Positions 1 to 9,610 of a stretch of 64,000 nucleotides of DNA are shown here, one piece after another. Made by a program: the position numbers and the translations under genes. Below the pieces are notes generated by a model, which was given only the letters and a program-made list of their open reading frames with translations, was not told where the DNA came from and made no database searches. Where the stretch lies: NCBI RefSeq assembly GCF_014652915.1, contig NZ_BMZS01000001.1, positions 623,777 through 687,776 on the forward strand, given 5' to 3'. The first letter of the stretch is position 1, and every line of letters starts with the position of its first letter. Origin of the DNA: Thalassobaculum fulvum (GTDB lineage: Bacteria; Pseudomonadota; Alphaproteobacteria; Thalassobaculales; Thalassobaculaceae).

Positions 1-732
1 GTTCAGGAAGATATCGCGCCACATGATCGGGTTGGAGCCGGCGATCCGGGTGAAGTCGCGGAAGCCGCCGGCCGAGAACCGGATGACGTCGCGCTGCTCC
101 TGCTCCTCCAGGTCGAAGGCGGTGCCGACGATGGTGTAGGCGATCAGGTGCGGCAGGTGCGAGGTCACCGCCAGCACCTTGTCGTGGTAGGCGGCGGGCA
201 GCTCCTCGACCAGCGCGCCGCAGCGCGTCCACAGGGTCTCCAGCCGGGCCAGCGGCTCCGGAGCGGTGCCCTCCAGCGGCGTCAGGATCCAGAACCGGCC
301 CTCGAACAGCGCCCCGGAGCCGGCGTCGGGCCCGGACTTCTCGGTGCCGGCGATCGGGTGGCCGGGGATGAAGTGGACGCCGTCCGGAACGTGCGGCTGC
401 ACCGCCGAGATCACCGCCTGCTTGACCGAGCCGACGTCGGTCAGGACCGCGCCCGGCTTGAGGTGCGGCGCGATGCCCTCGGCGATCGCGCCGTAGGTGC
501 CGATCGGGGTGCAGATGACCACCAGGTCGGCGTCCTTGACGGCTTCGGCCGGGCTCTCGTCGTAGCTGTCGCCGAGGCCGAGCTCGGCGGCCCGCGCCAG
601 GGCCCGGTCGGAGAAGTCGGCGACGGCGATGGTGCCGACCAGCCCGCGCTCGCGCACCGCCCGGGCGATCGACGAGCCGAGGTTGCCGATGCCGATCAGC
701 GCCATGCGCTCGAAGACGATTCCGTCGGTCAT
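1..732 (-). CDS. tyrA: Prephenate/arogenate (cyclohexadienyl) dehydrogenase, 3' end cut by window edge
   Basis: TyrA-type dehydrogenase of tyrosine synthesis. It oxidatively decarboxylates prephenate or arogenate with NAD(P) in the cytoplasm. The N-terminus shows a Rossmann motif (ALIGIGNLGSSIA, about residues 10-22), and further on ICTPIGTYG, DVGSVK and the family motif HPIAGTEKSGP, followed by the helical dimer-domain sequence SHLPHLIAYTIV. The frame runs off the left edge without a stop, so the C-terminus is missing. The ATG at 732 overlaps the hisC stop in an ATGA, which implies translational coupling. Arogenate or prephenate preference cannot be told from sequence alone. Family assignment is firm. 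Confidence 0.93.
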   Translation of the reverse strand, partial: MTDGIVFERMALIGIGNLGSSIARAVRERGLVGTIAVADFSDRALARAAELGLGDSYDESPAEAVKDADLVVICTPIGTYGAIAEGIAPHLKPGAVLTDVGSVKQAVISAVQPHVPDGVHFIPGHPIAGTEKSGPDAGSGALFEGRFWILTPLEGTAPEPLARLETLWTRCGALVEELPAAYHDKVLAVTSHLPHLIAYTIVGTAFDLEEQEQRDVIRFSAGGFRDFTRIAGSNPIMWRDIFLN

Positions 733-1844
733 GCGTTGGCCCCGTTCAGGAAGTCGCGGACGGCGTCGACCACGAGGCGGTTCTCGTCCTCGCGGCCGAC
801 CGACAGCCGTATGTACTCCGGCGCGCCGTAGCCGGCCATCTCGCGGACCAGGATGCCGCGCCCGGCGAGGAACGGCCGGACCGCGTCGGCGTTACGGCCG
901 GGCTCGGCCGGGAACCGCAGCATCATGAAGTTGGCGGCGGTCGGCAGCGGCTCCAGGCCGAGCGCGCGGAACCGCTCCTGCAGCCACGGCATCCAGCGGG
1001 CGTTGTGGGCGACCGTGGCGTCCTGGAACGCCCGGTCCTCGACCGCGGCGAGACCGGCCGCCAGCGACGGCGCGTTGACCCCGTAGGGCGGACGCACCGA
1101 GTACAGGGTGTCGGCCACCGGCTGCGGGCAGTACGCCCAGCCGAGCCGCAGCCCGGCCATGCCGAAGGCCTTGGAGAAGGTCCGCAGCATGACCGTGTTG
1201 TCGGTCGCCTCGACCAGCTCGATCCCGGCGGTGTAGTCGTCGCGCTGCACGTATTCGGCATAGGCGGCGTCGACCACCAGCAGCACCCGGTCGGGCAGGC
1301 CCTCGCGCAGGCGCCGGACCTCGCCCGCCGGCAGGCAGGTGCCGGTCGGGTTGTTCGGGTTCGCCAGGAACACCAGCTTGGTGCGCGGCGTGACCCGCTC
1401 CAGGATCGCGTCGACGCTGGCGGTGAAGCCGTCGTCCGGCGCCGAGACCGGCACGCCGCCGGCGATCCGCGCCGCCATCGGGAACAGCAGGAAGCCGTAC
1501 TGGGTGTGGATGACCTCCTCGCCGGGCTCGACATAGGCCAGGCACAGGAACTGGATCAGCTCGTCGGAGCCGCAGCCGAGCAGGACCCGCTCGGGGTCGA
1601 TGCCGTGCTTGCGGCCGAGTGCCCTGGCCAGGCCGGAGGCGTCGACGCCGGGGTAGCGGTCCATCCGCTCGGCGACCGACCGCATGGCTTCCATCGCGCG
1701 CGGCGACGGCCCGAGCGCGCCCTCGTTCAGGTGCAGCCGCACGATGCGCCCCGCGCTCGCAGCATCGGGCAAAGTGGGTTCGGGCAGGGCGGGTTTGCGG
1801 GCCGCCAGGCCGGCAATGGACGCTTTGGGAGCGACGCTGGGCAT
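729..1844 (-). CDS. hisC: Histidinol-phosphate aminotransferase family (HisC)
   Basis: A PLP-dependent class I/II aminotransferase of 371 residues. Visible hallmarks are the N-terminal LNEGALGPSP segment, the cofactor-contact motif ANPNNPTGT, DAAYAEY, and the PLP lysine in TFSKAFGMAGLRLGWA. The length matches HisC (about 350-370). Its place between a chorismate mutase gene and tyrA, with overlapping or near-touching ends, suggests that it also, or mainly, transaminates phenylpyruvate, 4-hydroxyphenylpyruvate or prephenate. That dual use is known for HisC-type enzymes in such operons but is inference here. The first ATG is preceded by a GGAG ribosome site. Confidence 0.93.
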   Translation of the reverse strand: MPSVAPKASIAGLAARKPALPEPTLPDAASAGRIVRLHLNEGALGPSPRAMEAMRSVAERMDRYPGVDASGLARALGRKHGIDPERVLLGCGSDELIQFLCLAYVEPGEEVIHTQYGFLLFPMAARIAGGVPVSAPDDGFTASVDAILERVTPRTKLVFLANPNNPTGTCLPAGEVRRLREGLPDRVLLVVDAAYAEYVQRDDYTAGIELVEATDNTVMLRTFSKAFGMAGLRLGWAYCPQPVADTLYSVRPPYGVNAPSLAAGLAAVEDRAFQDATVAHNARWMPWLQERFRALGLEPLPTAANFMMLRFPAEPGRNADAVRPFLAGRGILVREMAGYGAPEYIRLSVGREDENRLVVDAVRDFLNGANA

Positions 1845-1872
1845 CGAACTCTCCTGGAGGCAGGCGTGAAGG

Positions 1873-2631
1873 TCAGTAGCTGTGGGTACGGGCGTAGGCG
1901 CCGATCATGATCGCACCGGCGGGCAGATCGCCGGCATCCGGCCAGCCGTCGACCGCCAGCAGCGACAGGGCCGCGCCGTCGGCGCCGGTCGCCCGATCGA
2001 CGGCCTCGGGCAGGTCGCCGGGCACCGCCCACAGGGTCACGTCGTCGCCGGACGGGTCCGGGGCCTGGCAGGCCACGCCGACCCCGGCGACCGCGCCCGG
2101 TCCCAGGTCCCCGAAAAGCGGAAGCCGCGCAACGATGCGCGGCTTCGCCGGGGAGTCCACGAGCAGGGTCGGCCACCAGCGCCACGCCGTCAGCTCCGGC
2201 GTCGGCAGCACCGCCAGGGTCGCCCGGCCCTCGGCGACGGCGGCCAGCGCCGCGGCCGGCCCGGTCACGGTCTCGACCCGGGTCGACACGCCGCCGCGGT
2301 CGTGCGCGAGGTCGACCAGCGCCTCGGCGCCGGCGGGCGCCCACACCACGGTGACCGGCTCGACCTGGCGGGCCAGGTTGGCGGCCAGGATCTCCCGCCA
2401 CACCCGCTCCATCACCGGGACCGGCAGGTCCGAGCCGCCGAGCCGGGCGGCCAGCCGGCGCAGGATCTGGGCCTCGCGCCCGGGGCGCAGGAACGGACCG
2501 GAGGCGTCGCCCTTGGCGGCGGCGACCCGCCGGCCGATCGCGATGCGGCGCTCGAGCAGCGTCAGCAGGGCGTCGTCGATCTCGTCGATCTCGGCGCGCA
2601 GCTGGGCCAGGGAAGGTGAGGCGTCGGCCAT
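1873..2631 (-). CDS. AroQ-type chorismate mutase with an unassigned C-terminal domain
   Basis: The first ~90 residues are an AroQ chorismate mutase helical domain: LAQLRAEIDEIDDALLTLL, ERRIAIGRRVAAAKG with the usual Arg/Lys residues, and PGREAQILRRL. This converts chorismate to prephenate, the substrate for the downstream HisC/TyrA steps. The remaining ~160 residues sit where P-protein PheA carries prephenate dehydratase, but no TRF or ESRP motif is seen. The segment resembles a degenerate periplasmic-binding-like fold at best. The start at 2631 (MADASPS) is chosen because the in-frame upstream extension is low-complexity and not domain-like. It heads the operon, 28 bp before hisC. Confidence 0.85.
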   Translation of the reverse strand: MADASPSLAQLRAEIDEIDDALLTLLERRIAIGRRVAAAKGDASGPFLRPGREAQILRRLAARLGGSDLPVPVMERVWREILAANLARQVEPVTVVWAPAGAEALVDLAHDRGGVSTRVETVTGPAAALAAVAEGRATLAVLPTPELTAWRWWPTLLVDSPAKPRIVARLPLFGDLGPGAVAGVGVACQAPDPSGDDVTLWAVPGDLPEAVDRATGADGAALSLLAVDGWPDAGDLPAGAIMIGAYARTHSY

Positions 2632-2779
2632 GGGCGTTGGGTCGTCTCGACACCGGAAGGGACCAGGACACTTATCGGGAGCCGTCCCGGAAGGCAAGGA
2701 TGACCGCATCCTCGGTTGACTTCCGCGCGGTGCCATAGGACAGGGGGCGCAGGCCGAAGACCGGCACGGGGCCGAGGGA

Positions 2780-3910
2780 ATGGGCGGAACCACAACGACC
2801 GATACCGCGGAACGCGCGACCGCGACGGGCGACGAGCCCTACCGGATCGCCCGCGGGCTGGCCGGGATGCCGTTCCCCGACGCCGCGCACAACCTCCAGC
2901 GGGCGCTGGCAGTGGTGCCGGGCGACGTCGATCTGAACGCGCTGCGGCTGTGGCTGGCGCTGCGGCGCCACCGCGCCGGGCCGGCCACGATCCGCGCGGT
3001 CAACCGGATGCTGGCCTGCGTGCCGCTGCTCGACCGCCCGCTGACCGCCGGCAACGCCTTCGGGGTCTGCGTCGAGGCGCGCGGGGCCGGGCTGCAGGAG
3101 ACCGATCCGCGCCGCTACTTCCACTACGCCACGCTCGCGCATGCCGCCGGCCTGGCGGCGTTCCACCAACGCTTCGGCGGGGCGCTCGCCGTCGAGCACC
3201 GCGGCCGGCAGTACCTGCTGCAGGCCGGCGACCGACGCGTGATCTTCAATGTCGAGGGACCCCGGCTCGGCCTGCATTTCGATTTCTTCTTCGTGCACGA
3301 GCCGGGGATGTGGGACTGGTTCGCCGGGTTCACGCCGGACGACGTGCTGCTCGACGTCGGCGCCAATGTCGGGATCTACAGCGTCGCCGCGGCCGGCCTG
3401 CGGGGCTGCCGAGTGGTGGGGCTGGAGCCGTTTCCGGTGAACGTCGCCGCCGCCCGGGCCAACGTCGCGGCGAACCGCCTCGAGGCCCTGGTGACGATCC
3501 TGCCGGTGGCGGCCGCCGCCCGCTCGGCGCACGGCCGGCTCAGCCACGACGAGGCGGTCCCGGGGGTCGCCGCGCAGGCGTTCCACGCGGTCGACGAGGC
3601 GCTGCCGGACGGCAAGTCCGGGCTGTCCGTGGCGGGCGCTGCCATCGACGACCTGGTGGCGAGCGGTACGATCCCGTTCCCGACCCGCATCAAGATCGAC
3701 GTCGACGGCGGCGAAGGCGCGGTCGTCGCCGGCATGCAGGCGACGCTCGCCGACCCGCGCCTCGACAGCGTGCGCCTGGAGATCCGCTGGTGGGAGCCGG
3801 GCAAGCAGGCGGTGGTCGACGGGCTCCGGCGCCACGGCTTCGAACCGCAGGTCGCCGACGACCCGAAGAACCTGCTGTTCCGGCGCCGGCCCGCCGCAGC
3901 CGCAAGGTGA
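2780..3910 (+). CDS. FkbM family SAM-dependent methyltransferase
   Basis: A protein of 376 residues. The C-terminal half is an FkbM methyltransferase domain: SAM motif I DDVLLDVGANVGIYS (about residues 192-206), an acidic GLEPFPVN after strand 2, and the FkbM signature IKIDVDGGEGAVVAGM. FkbM enzymes O-methylate sugars or other small hydroxylated molecules, often in surface-glycan loci. The N-terminal ~150 residues are helical with no recognised domain. It is divergent from the chorismate mutase gene and 7 bp before a TIGR04372 glycosyltransferase gene, so the two probably form a glycan-modifying pair. The substrate is unknown. Confidence 0.88.
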   Translation: MGGTTTTDTAERATATGDEPYRIARGLAGMPFPDAAHNLQRALAVVPGDVDLNALRLWLALRRHRAGPATIRAVNRMLACVPLLDRPLTAGNAFGVCVEARGAGLQETDPRRYFHYATLAHAAGLAAFHQRFGGALAVEHRGRQYLLQAGDRRVIFNVEGPRLGLHFDFFFVHEPGMWDWFAGFTPDDVLLDVGANVGIYSVAAAGLRGCRVVGLEPFPVNVAAARANVAANRLEALVTILPVAAAARSAHGRLSHDEAVPGVAAQAFHAVDEALPDGKSGLSVAGAAIDDLVASGTIPFPTRIKIDVDGGEGAVVAGMQATLADPRLDSVRLEIRWWEPGKQAVVDGLRRHGFEPQVADDPKNLLFRRRPAAAAR

Positions 3911-3917
3911 CCGTCGC

Positions 3918-5519
3918 GTGTCCGCCGTGAGCCGCGACGTCGCCGCCGAGGTCCTTGCCGATCCGGCCGGACCGGCCGGCATCGACCGGGTGATCCGCGG
4001 CCTGACGGATCCGCAGCGGGTCTTCGCCTGGATACGCCGGTACTGTTGCGTGTCGGACGATCCGGACGCGGTGTCCCTGCGCCGGGCGATCCGGGCGGCC
4101 GACGCGGTCACCATCGACGGCTTGGCGCGCTGGGCCAATTCGTCGTCCCCGGACCGGCGTTTCCCGTGGTCGCTGGTCGGCGCCATGCTGTGCGTCGCCA
4201 GGGTCGGCTTGGTCGAACGGATGTCGGAGAAGCCGCTGCGGTTCCGGCAGATGGGCGACATCTTCTCGCGGCTGCTCTGCGCGCTGTCGCAGGACCCGAT
4301 CGCCGGGTCGGCACGCGAGGCCAACATCATCGCCCACATGCAGCGGACGACGGCCGGGGTCCTCCTGGATGCCGGGTTCGTGCCGGAGCACGACACCCTG
4401 GCCGGCAAGGCGGCCCGGTTCAGCCTTCGGGTCCGGCGGATGGCGTCCGACGGCGAGTACCGGTGCTTCGATCGCAACTGGGTGACGGCGATCGGGCACA
4501 TCGTCCTGCTGGCGCACGCCCTGGTCGGGCAGAAGCTGGGCCTGGTCGACGGGCGTTCGATCGCGGTCGCCAAGGAGACGGTGGCGAACGGCTATCTGTT
4601 CAACCTCGTGGCCGCGGCGACCGGGACCGTGCGGTTCTTCGAAGGCGACGACGTGTTCCGCGAGACCCATGGCAGCGGCGCCGTGGAACTGGTCGAAGGC
4701 GGGTTTCTCGACTGGTTCGAGGTCTGCGAGGCGGTCTCGCGCGCGGCTGACCCGGTCCGCGGAGCCGTGCTGCAGGTGCCCGAGCACGACCGGCGGGAGC
4801 TTGCGGCGTTCCTGGAGGCGCTCGGTAACCGCCCGGGTCGCGGGCTCGTCACCGTCCATTACCGGGAAAGCGGCTACCGGCCGAGCCGGCGCCACCAGCC
4901 GCGCAACGCCGACATCCGGGTCGCCCTGCCGGCCCTGCAGCGGCTGGCTGAGACGGGATACACCGTGGTCCGGCTCGGCGACCCGTCGATGACGCGGTTG
5001 CCGGACATTCCGGGGATCGTCGACTACGCCCATTCGCCGGCGAAATCCGACCGGCTCGACGTGCTGCTGGCGGCCGGCGCCGATTTCCATATCGGTTCCA
5101 GTTCGGGAATGTCGCTGGTGCCGCTGCTGTTCGGTACCCCCTGCCTGTTCCTCGACTGGTACCCGACCACCCTGCTGCCGTGGGGGCCGCGCACCTGGAC
5201 GGTGCTGAAGACCCTGCGCGAGGCCGCGACCGGCGAGCGGGTGACCGATCCGGAGCTGATCCATTCGGTCGGCAAGGTTCCGGACACCGGCACCCTGGCC
5301 GAGCTCGGCTACGGGCTGGACGATCTCACCGCCGCCGAGACCGACGCCGCGCTCGACGCCTACATGGCGTTTCTCGACGGCCGGCCGAGGCCGGGCGACT
5401 GCGCAGGCGCCCACCCATCGGCGACCGCGCCGGTGTTCCGGTTCGGCCCCGGCGGGACCCTGGTCGAGGTGCCGCCGCGGCGGCGTTCCGGGGCGAAGGG
5501 AGCGGCCGGGCTTCCTTGA
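3918..5519 (+). CDS. TIGR04372-type putative glycosyltransferase
   Basis: A protein of 533 residues. The C-terminal third matches the TIGR04372 glycosyltransferase pattern: VTVHYRESGYR, then RNADI, VVRLGDPSMTRLPDIPG, DYAHSPAKSDRLDVLLAA and FHIGSSSGMS. The region ahead of it is helical and unassigned. There is no signal peptide or clear membrane span. It starts with GTG seven bases after the FkbM stop; a second in-frame GTG lies three codons on. With FkbM it likely decorates a polysaccharide or flagellar glycan, but nothing identifies the sugar. Metabolic genes flank both sides, so the pair looks like an insertion into an otherwise housekeeping neighbourhood. Confidence 0.8.
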   Translation: MSAVSRDVAAEVLADPAGPAGIDRVIRGLTDPQRVFAWIRRYCCVSDDPDAVSLRRAIRAADAVTIDGLARWANSSSPDRRFPWSLVGAMLCVARVGLVERMSEKPLRFRQMGDIFSRLLCALSQDPIAGSAREANIIAHMQRTTAGVLLDAGFVPEHDTLAGKAARFSLRVRRMASDGEYRCFDRNWVTAIGHIVLLAHALVGQKLGLVDGRSIAVAKETVANGYLFNLVAAATGTVRFFEGDDVFRETHGSGAVELVEGGFLDWFEVCEAVSRAADPVRGAVLQVPEHDRRELAAFLEALGNRPGRGLVTVHYRESGYRPSRRHQPRNADIRVALPALQRLAETGYTVVRLGDPSMTRLPDIPGIVDYAHSPAKSDRLDVLLAAGADFHIGSSSGMSLVPLLFGTPCLFLDWYPTTLLPWGPRTWTVLKTLREAATGERVTDPELIHSVGKVPDTGTLAELGYGLDDLTAAETDAALDAYMAFLDGRPRPGDCAGAHPSATAPVFRFGPGGTLVEVPPRRRSGAKGAAGLP

Positions 5520-5582
5520 CAGGCGGCGGCCGGCGCCCTAAGGCCGTTGTATCCCTCCCGCGACCGACCCATCTTTGCCGCC

Positions 5583-6782
5583 ATGACAACGGCCACCCGC
5601 CTGTCGACCATCACCAGTGCCGAGGAGCTGGCGCGCCTGCGGGCGACGCTGCCGGGCCACCGCTTCGTGATTCCGGCCGACGACCCGCTGCCGCTGGACT
5701 GCGGCGTGTCGCTCGGCCCGGTCACCGTGGCCTACCAGACCTATGGGACCCTGAACGCCGAGCGCAGCAACGCCGTGCTGGTGTGCCACGCGCTGACCGG
5801 CGACCAGTACTGCGCCGAGGATCACCCGATCACCGGCAAGCCGGGTTGGTGGCTGACGGTGATCGGGCCCGGGAAGGCGATCGACACCGACCGCTACTTC
5901 GTGATCTGCGCCAACGTGATCGGCGGCTGCATGGGCTCGACCGGGCCGAGCGACCCGGATCCGGCGACCGGCAGGCCCTACGGCCTCGACTTCCCGGTGA
6001 TCACCATCGCCGACATGGTGCGTTCCCAGGTCCGGCTGATCGACCATCTGGGCATCGACCGGCTGTTCGCCGTGATCGGCGGCTCGATGGGCGCCATGCA
6101 GGTGCTGCAATGGGCGGTCGACTACCCGGACCGGGTGTTCGCCGCGGTGCCGATCGCCGGCGCCGCCTACCACACCGCCCAGAACATCGCGTTCCACGAG
6201 GTCGGGCGGCAGGCGATCCTGGCCGACCCGGACTGGTGCGGCGGCCGCTATCTGGAACACGACATCAGCCCGCGGCGCGGCCTGTCGGTGGCTCGCATGA
6301 CCGCGCACGTCACCTACCTGTCGGAGACCGCGCTGCACCGCAAGTTCGGACGCAACCTGCAGAACCGCAAGGAGCTGTCGTTCGGCTTCGACGCCGACTT
6401 CCAGGTCGAGTCGTACCTGCGCCACCAGGGCAGCACCTTCGTCGACCGGTTCGACGCCAACGCCTACCTCTACATCACCCGGGCGATGGACTACTTCGAC
6501 CTGGCGGCCGAGCACGGCGGCGTGCTCGGCAAGGCGTTCGAGGGCACGCGGGTCCGGTTCTGCCTGATCTCGTTCACCTCGGACTGGCTGTTCCCGACCG
6601 CCGAGAGCCGCAAGATCGTCCACGCCCTGAACGCGGTCGCGGCCAATGTCAGCTTCGTGGAGATCGAGAGCGACAAGGGGCACGACGCCTTCCTGCTGGA
6701 CGAGCCGGAGTTCTTCCGGGTGCTCGACGGCTTCCTGAAGGGCTGCGCCGAGCATGCCGGCCTGGCGGAGGCGGGCTCGTGA
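5583..6782 (+). CDS. metX: Homoserine O-acyltransferase MetX
   Basis: An alpha/beta-hydrolase-fold acyltransferase that acylates homoserine as the committed step of methionine synthesis. It is 399 residues from the ATG at 5583. The nucleophile elbow VIGGSMGAM places Ser168; the other triad members are Asp334 in FTSDWLFPT and His367 in DKGHDAF. Further hallmarks are CHALTGDQY and [18 protein letters not shown]. Whether acetyl- or succinyl-CoA is used cannot be decided from family membership. The start was placed at MTTATRL because an upstream TTG extension is not conserved-looking. It overlaps metW by GTGA, giving a coupled metXW unit. Confidence 0.95.
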   Translation: MTTATRLSTITSAEELARLRATLPGHRFVIPADDPLPLDCGVSLGPVTVAYQTYGTLNAERSNAVLVCHALTGDQYCAEDHPITGKPGWWLTVIGPGKAIDTDRYFVICANVIGGCMGSTGPSDPDPATGRPYGLDFPVITIADMVRSQVRLIDHLGIDRLFAVIGGSMGAMQVLQWAVDYPDRVFAAVPIAGAAYHTAQNIAFHEVGRQAILADPDWCGGRYLEHDISPRRGLSVARMTAHVTYLSETALHRKFGRNLQNRKELSFGFDADFQVESYLRHQGSTFVDRFDANAYLYITRAMDYFDLAAEHGGVLGKAFEGTRVRFCLISFTSDWLFPTAESRKIVHALNAVAANVSFVEIESDKGHDAFLLDEPEFFRVLDGFLKGCAEHAGLAEAGS

Positions 6783-7408
6783 ACGTCCAGCGGCCGGCCC
6801 CGACCGCGACGCCGCCGATCCGCCCCGACCTGCGGCATGTCGCCGAAATGGTGACGCCCGGGGCGCGGGTGCTGGACATCGGCTGCGGCGACGGCGCGCT
6901 GCTCAAGCTGCTGGCCGACGAGAAGGGGGTCGACGGCCGCGGCATCGAGATCAAGCAGGAGGGCGTGAACGCCTGCGTCGCCAACGGCCTGTCGGTGATC
7001 CAGGGCGACGCCGACCTCGACCTCGCCTACTACCCGGACCGCAGCTTCGACTTCGCGGTGCTGTCGCTGACCCTGCAGGCCACCCGCGATCCGCGGCAGG
7101 TGCTGCTCGACCTGGTGCGGATCGGTCGCCGGGCGATCGTCAGCTTCCCGAATTTCGGGCACTGGCGGGTGCGCTGGAGCCTGCTGGTCGGCGGCCGCAT
7201 GCCGACCACGGCGACCCTGCCGGACGCCTGGTGGTCGACCCAGAACATCCACCTGTGCACGATCGACGACTTCGTCGACCTCGCCGACCGGCTCGGGATC
7301 ACGGTCGAGCGGAAGCTGGCCCTGGATTCCCACGGCCAGCCGATCAAGCTGTCGGCCTTCGCCAACTGCATGGGCGAGACCGGGGTGTTCCTGCTGCGAA
7401 AGGGCTGA
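6779..7408 (+). CDS. metW: Methionine biosynthesis protein MetW
   Basis: A MetW family protein of 209 residues with a methyltransferase-like fold. Motif I is [13 protein letters not shown], followed by [39 protein letters not shown] and the MetW signature [11 protein letters not shown], and it ends in [14 protein letters not shown]. In bacteria with MetX, MetW is required for methionine synthesis and is thought to act with MetX. The start is GTG at 6779, overlapping the metX stop. A diverged copy of its last ~40 codons reappears at 9459-9581. A strong palindrome follows the stop. Confidence 0.94.
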   Translation: MNVQRPAPTATPPIRPDLRHVAEMVTPGARVLDIGCGDGALLKLLADEKGVDGRGIEIKQEGVNACVANGLSVIQGDADLDLAYYPDRSFDFAVLSLTLQATRDPRQVLLDLVRIGRRAIVSFPNFGHWRVRWSLLVGGRMPTTATLPDAWWSTQNIHLCTIDDFVDLADRLGITVERKLALDSHGQPIKLSAFANCMGETGVFLLRKG

Positions 7409-7450
7409 GGCGCTGCCGCAGCCGTTGCCATCCTGGATGTCGGGCCTCCG

Positions 7451-7494
7451 TGCCCACACCCGCGACGGCCGCTGCGCCGGCGCGGGTGTGGGCA
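7451..7494. terminator. Long inverted repeat between convergent metW and chemoreceptor genes
   Basis: Perfect 14-bp arms, TGCCCACACCCGCG at 7451-7464 and its complement at 7481-7494, enclose a 16-base loop. It lies 42 bp after the metW stop and 14 bp from the end of the convergent chemoreceptor gene, so it could end transcription from both sides. No T-run follows on either strand, so a Rho-assisted or simple mRNA-stabilising role is equally possible. Confidence 0.65.
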
Positions 7495-7508
7495 ACTCGG
7501 CCGACCGC

Positions 7509-9206
7509 TCAGGCCGCCTTGACGTCGGCGAGGAAACGCTCGACCAGGGAGCGCAGCCCCTCGGCCTGCTGCGACAGCTCCGAGGACGAGGCCAGCACCT
7601 GCGATGCGGCCGCTCCGGTCTCCGAGGCCGCCTCGTTCACGCCGGAGATGTTGCGGGTGACGTCGGTGGTGCCGGTCGCGGCCTGCTGCACGTTCCGGGC
7701 GATCTCGGCGGTCGCCGCCGTCTGCTGCTCCACCGCCGAGGCGATCATCGTCGAGATCTGGTTGACCTCCTCGATGACCCGGGCGATCGATTCGATGGAT
7801 GCGACCGAGTCGGTGCTCGCCGTCTGGATCGACGCGATCTGGCCGGCGATCTCCTCGGTGGCCTTGGCGGTCTGGCTGGCCAGGCTCTTGACCTCGGACG
7901 CCACCACCGCGAACCCCTTGCCGGCTTCACCGGCTCGGGCGGCCTCGATCGTGGCGTTCAGGGCCAGCAGGTTGGTCTGCTCGGCGATGTCCTGGATCAG
8001 GGTGATGACCATGCCGATCTGCTGGGCGGCGCTCGCCAGGCCCTGCACCCGTGCGTTGGCCTGGTCGGCTTCGTCCTTGGCCCGGTTGGCGACCGCGGTC
8101 GACTGCCGGACCTGGCTGCCGATCTCGGCGATCGAGCTCGACAGCTCCTCGGAGGCGGAGGCGACGGTCTGGACGTTCGAGCCGGCCTCCTCGGCGGCGG
8201 TCGACACGGCGAGCGCCTGCTGGCTGGTCTGCTCGGCGGTCGCGGTCATCGAGGCGGCCGTGCTCTGCAACTCGGTCGAGGCCGAGGCGACGGTCTTCAA
8301 CACCGTCGAGACCGCGGAGTCGAAGCCGGCGGTCAGGGCGTCGAGGCGTGCGGTGCGCTCCTCCTTCTCCCGGGCGGCCCGCCGCTCCTCCTCGCGGGTC
8401 GCATGCAGCTTGGCCTGCATGTCCTCCAGGTGCTCGAGGGCCTGGCCGAGCTCGTCCCGCCGCTCGATCCCGATGCGGTTGTCGTAGTTGCCCTTGGCGA
8501 TCTCCCCCATGACCTCGATGAGATGCCCCAGCGGCCGCATCACGGCCCGGATCGTGCTTCGGCCGGCGAAGACACCGAGCGCGATGAACAACGACAGCAG
8601 GCCGACGGCACCGGCAAACGCCGTCGTAAAGGTCGTTTCGGCGGCGGCATATTCGCTGGCGGCAACCTCGATCTGCAGCGCCATCAGCTGCTCGGCCTCG
8701 GCCTTGGCGGTGGCGTAGAGGGGCAGGAGGGTGCTGGTGGTGAAGCTGTCGAGGGCTGCGAAATCGGCCTTCGCGACCAGCGCCAGCGCCGGCTTCAGGC
8801 CCTGTTCCACGAACGCCTTGCGATCGGCCGCGTAGCTCTCGGCGATCTTCGCTTCCTCGGGCGTCAGGTAGGTGGCCATGAACTGGCGCCAGATCGTCGT
8901 GATCGACGCGATGTTCTCCTCGACGCGCCCGGTCACCGAGCCGGCACCGGCGGTGCGTCCGGCTTTCGCCTCGGATGCGGCGCCGTAGAGGGCGAGGACG
9001 TTGTCGGCCATGCGATCGTTGATCTCGGCGATCTGCCCGAGGGGGATCGTCCGGTCCTGGTAGACCGTCTGCAGCCGGCCGCGGGAATCGTAGGCCGTCA
9101 GCAGTCCGACGGTGCCTACGACGACGAGTCCGAGCGACAGGACCGCCGCCAGGCTGACGAGCCGGGCTCTGATCGTGCCGCTCAACAACAGCGTCACTCG
9201 GTTCAT
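7509..9206 (-). CDS. Methyl-accepting chemotaxis protein with 4HB-type sensor
   Basis: A transmembrane chemoreceptor of 565 residues. Membrane segments lie at about residues 12-36 and 195-215. The ~150-residue periplasmic part between them is helical, as in four-helix-bundle sensors. A HAMP domain follows (about 215-268) and then a long coiled-coil signalling domain with the conserved hairpin tip [18 protein letters not shown]. There is no C-terminal CheR-tethering pentapeptide. The ATG at 9206 is preceded by GGAGGG. A perfect LacI-type operator sits 97 bp upstream, which suggests control by the nearby LacI regulator. The ligand is unknown. Confidence 0.92.
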   Translation of the reverse strand: MNRVTLLLSGTIRARLVSLAAVLSLGLVVVGTVGLLTAYDSRGRLQTVYQDRTIPLGQIAEINDRMADNVLALYGAASEAKAGRTAGAGSVTGRVEENIASITTIWRQFMATYLTPEEAKIAESYAADRKAFVEQGLKPALALVAKADFAALDSFTTSTLLPLYATAKAEAEQLMALQIEVAASEYAAAETTFTTAFAGAVGLLSLFIALGVFAGRSTIRAVMRPLGHLIEVMGEIAKGNYDNRIGIERRDELGQALEHLEDMQAKLHATREEERRAAREKEERTARLDALTAGFDSAVSTVLKTVASASTELQSTAASMTATAEQTSQQALAVSTAAEEAGSNVQTVASASEELSSSIAEIGSQVRQSTAVANRAKDEADQANARVQGLASAAQQIGMVITLIQDIAEQTNLLALNATIEAARAGEAGKGFAVVASEVKSLASQTAKATEEIAGQIASIQTASTDSVASIESIARVIEEVNQISTMIASAVEQQTAATAEIARNVQQAATGTTDVTRNISGVNEAASETGAAASQVLASSSELSQQAEGLRSLVERFLADVKAA

Positions 9207-9302
9207 GCCTGTTACCCTCCACTTTGCACGATGGACGAAGCCGCAGAAATGCGTACGGCGGTCGCTGCAACTCCCGGTGCAGGCGATGCGCGCAAATGGA
9301 CG

Positions 9303-9314
9303 GTAAACGTTTAC
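9303..9314. promoter_or_regulatory. LacI-family operator upstream of chemoreceptor gene
   Basis: Perfect 12-bp palindrome GTAAACGTTTAC, the classic LacI-family half-site arrangement around a central CG. It is 97 bp upstream of the chemoreceptor ATG at 9206. The same sequence occurs at 56114-56125, and a one-base variant at 11834-11845 before a lacI gene. Confidence 0.72.
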
Positions 9315-9458
9315 CCGCTAAGAAGGGCTTACGCGTTCTGGTTAATACGGCTGTATGTCGAGCCGGGGCATCCGGAGCCTGGACCGGCAGCGCCGCGGTG
9401 GGCCGGCGACACGGTTCGCCGCATGGTCGCCGACCAGGGTGGTGGCGGCGTTCACCCC

Positions 9459-9581
9459 GATCCGGTGAGGGTCGGGGTGGGGCAGCAGCCGGCCCTCGAC
9501 GCCCAAAGCCGGCCGCTCGAACCAGCGGCCTTCGCCGACAGCACGGGCGAGACCGAGGTGTTCCTGGTGTGCAAGGAATGA
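9459..9581 (+). pseudogene. Decayed 3' fragment of a second metW
   Basis: The last 29 codons and stop (9492-9581) align without gaps to the end of metW (7319-7408). By hand, 69 of 90 bases and 14 of 29 residues match, including AFA, GET and VFL blocks and the stop. A weaker match extends back to 9459. There is no start or upstream MetW domain, so this is a remnant in the same orientation, about 2.2 kb downstream of the intact gene and beyond the oppositely oriented chemoreceptor gene. Confidence 0.75.
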
Positions 9582-9610
9582 GTTACCCGTCCGAGATCGG
9601 AGCGGGCGAT

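Noticed and set aside
2632..2793. A 54-residue N-terminal extension of the chorismate mutase
   Set aside because: It is Pro/Ser/Cys-rich, unlike the family, and would overlap the divergent FkbM gene start.
5520..5582. A possible SAM-II-type riboswitch before metX
   Set aside because: The gap is only 63 bases and I could not find the conserved pseudoknot core or a CGCUAAA-like block.
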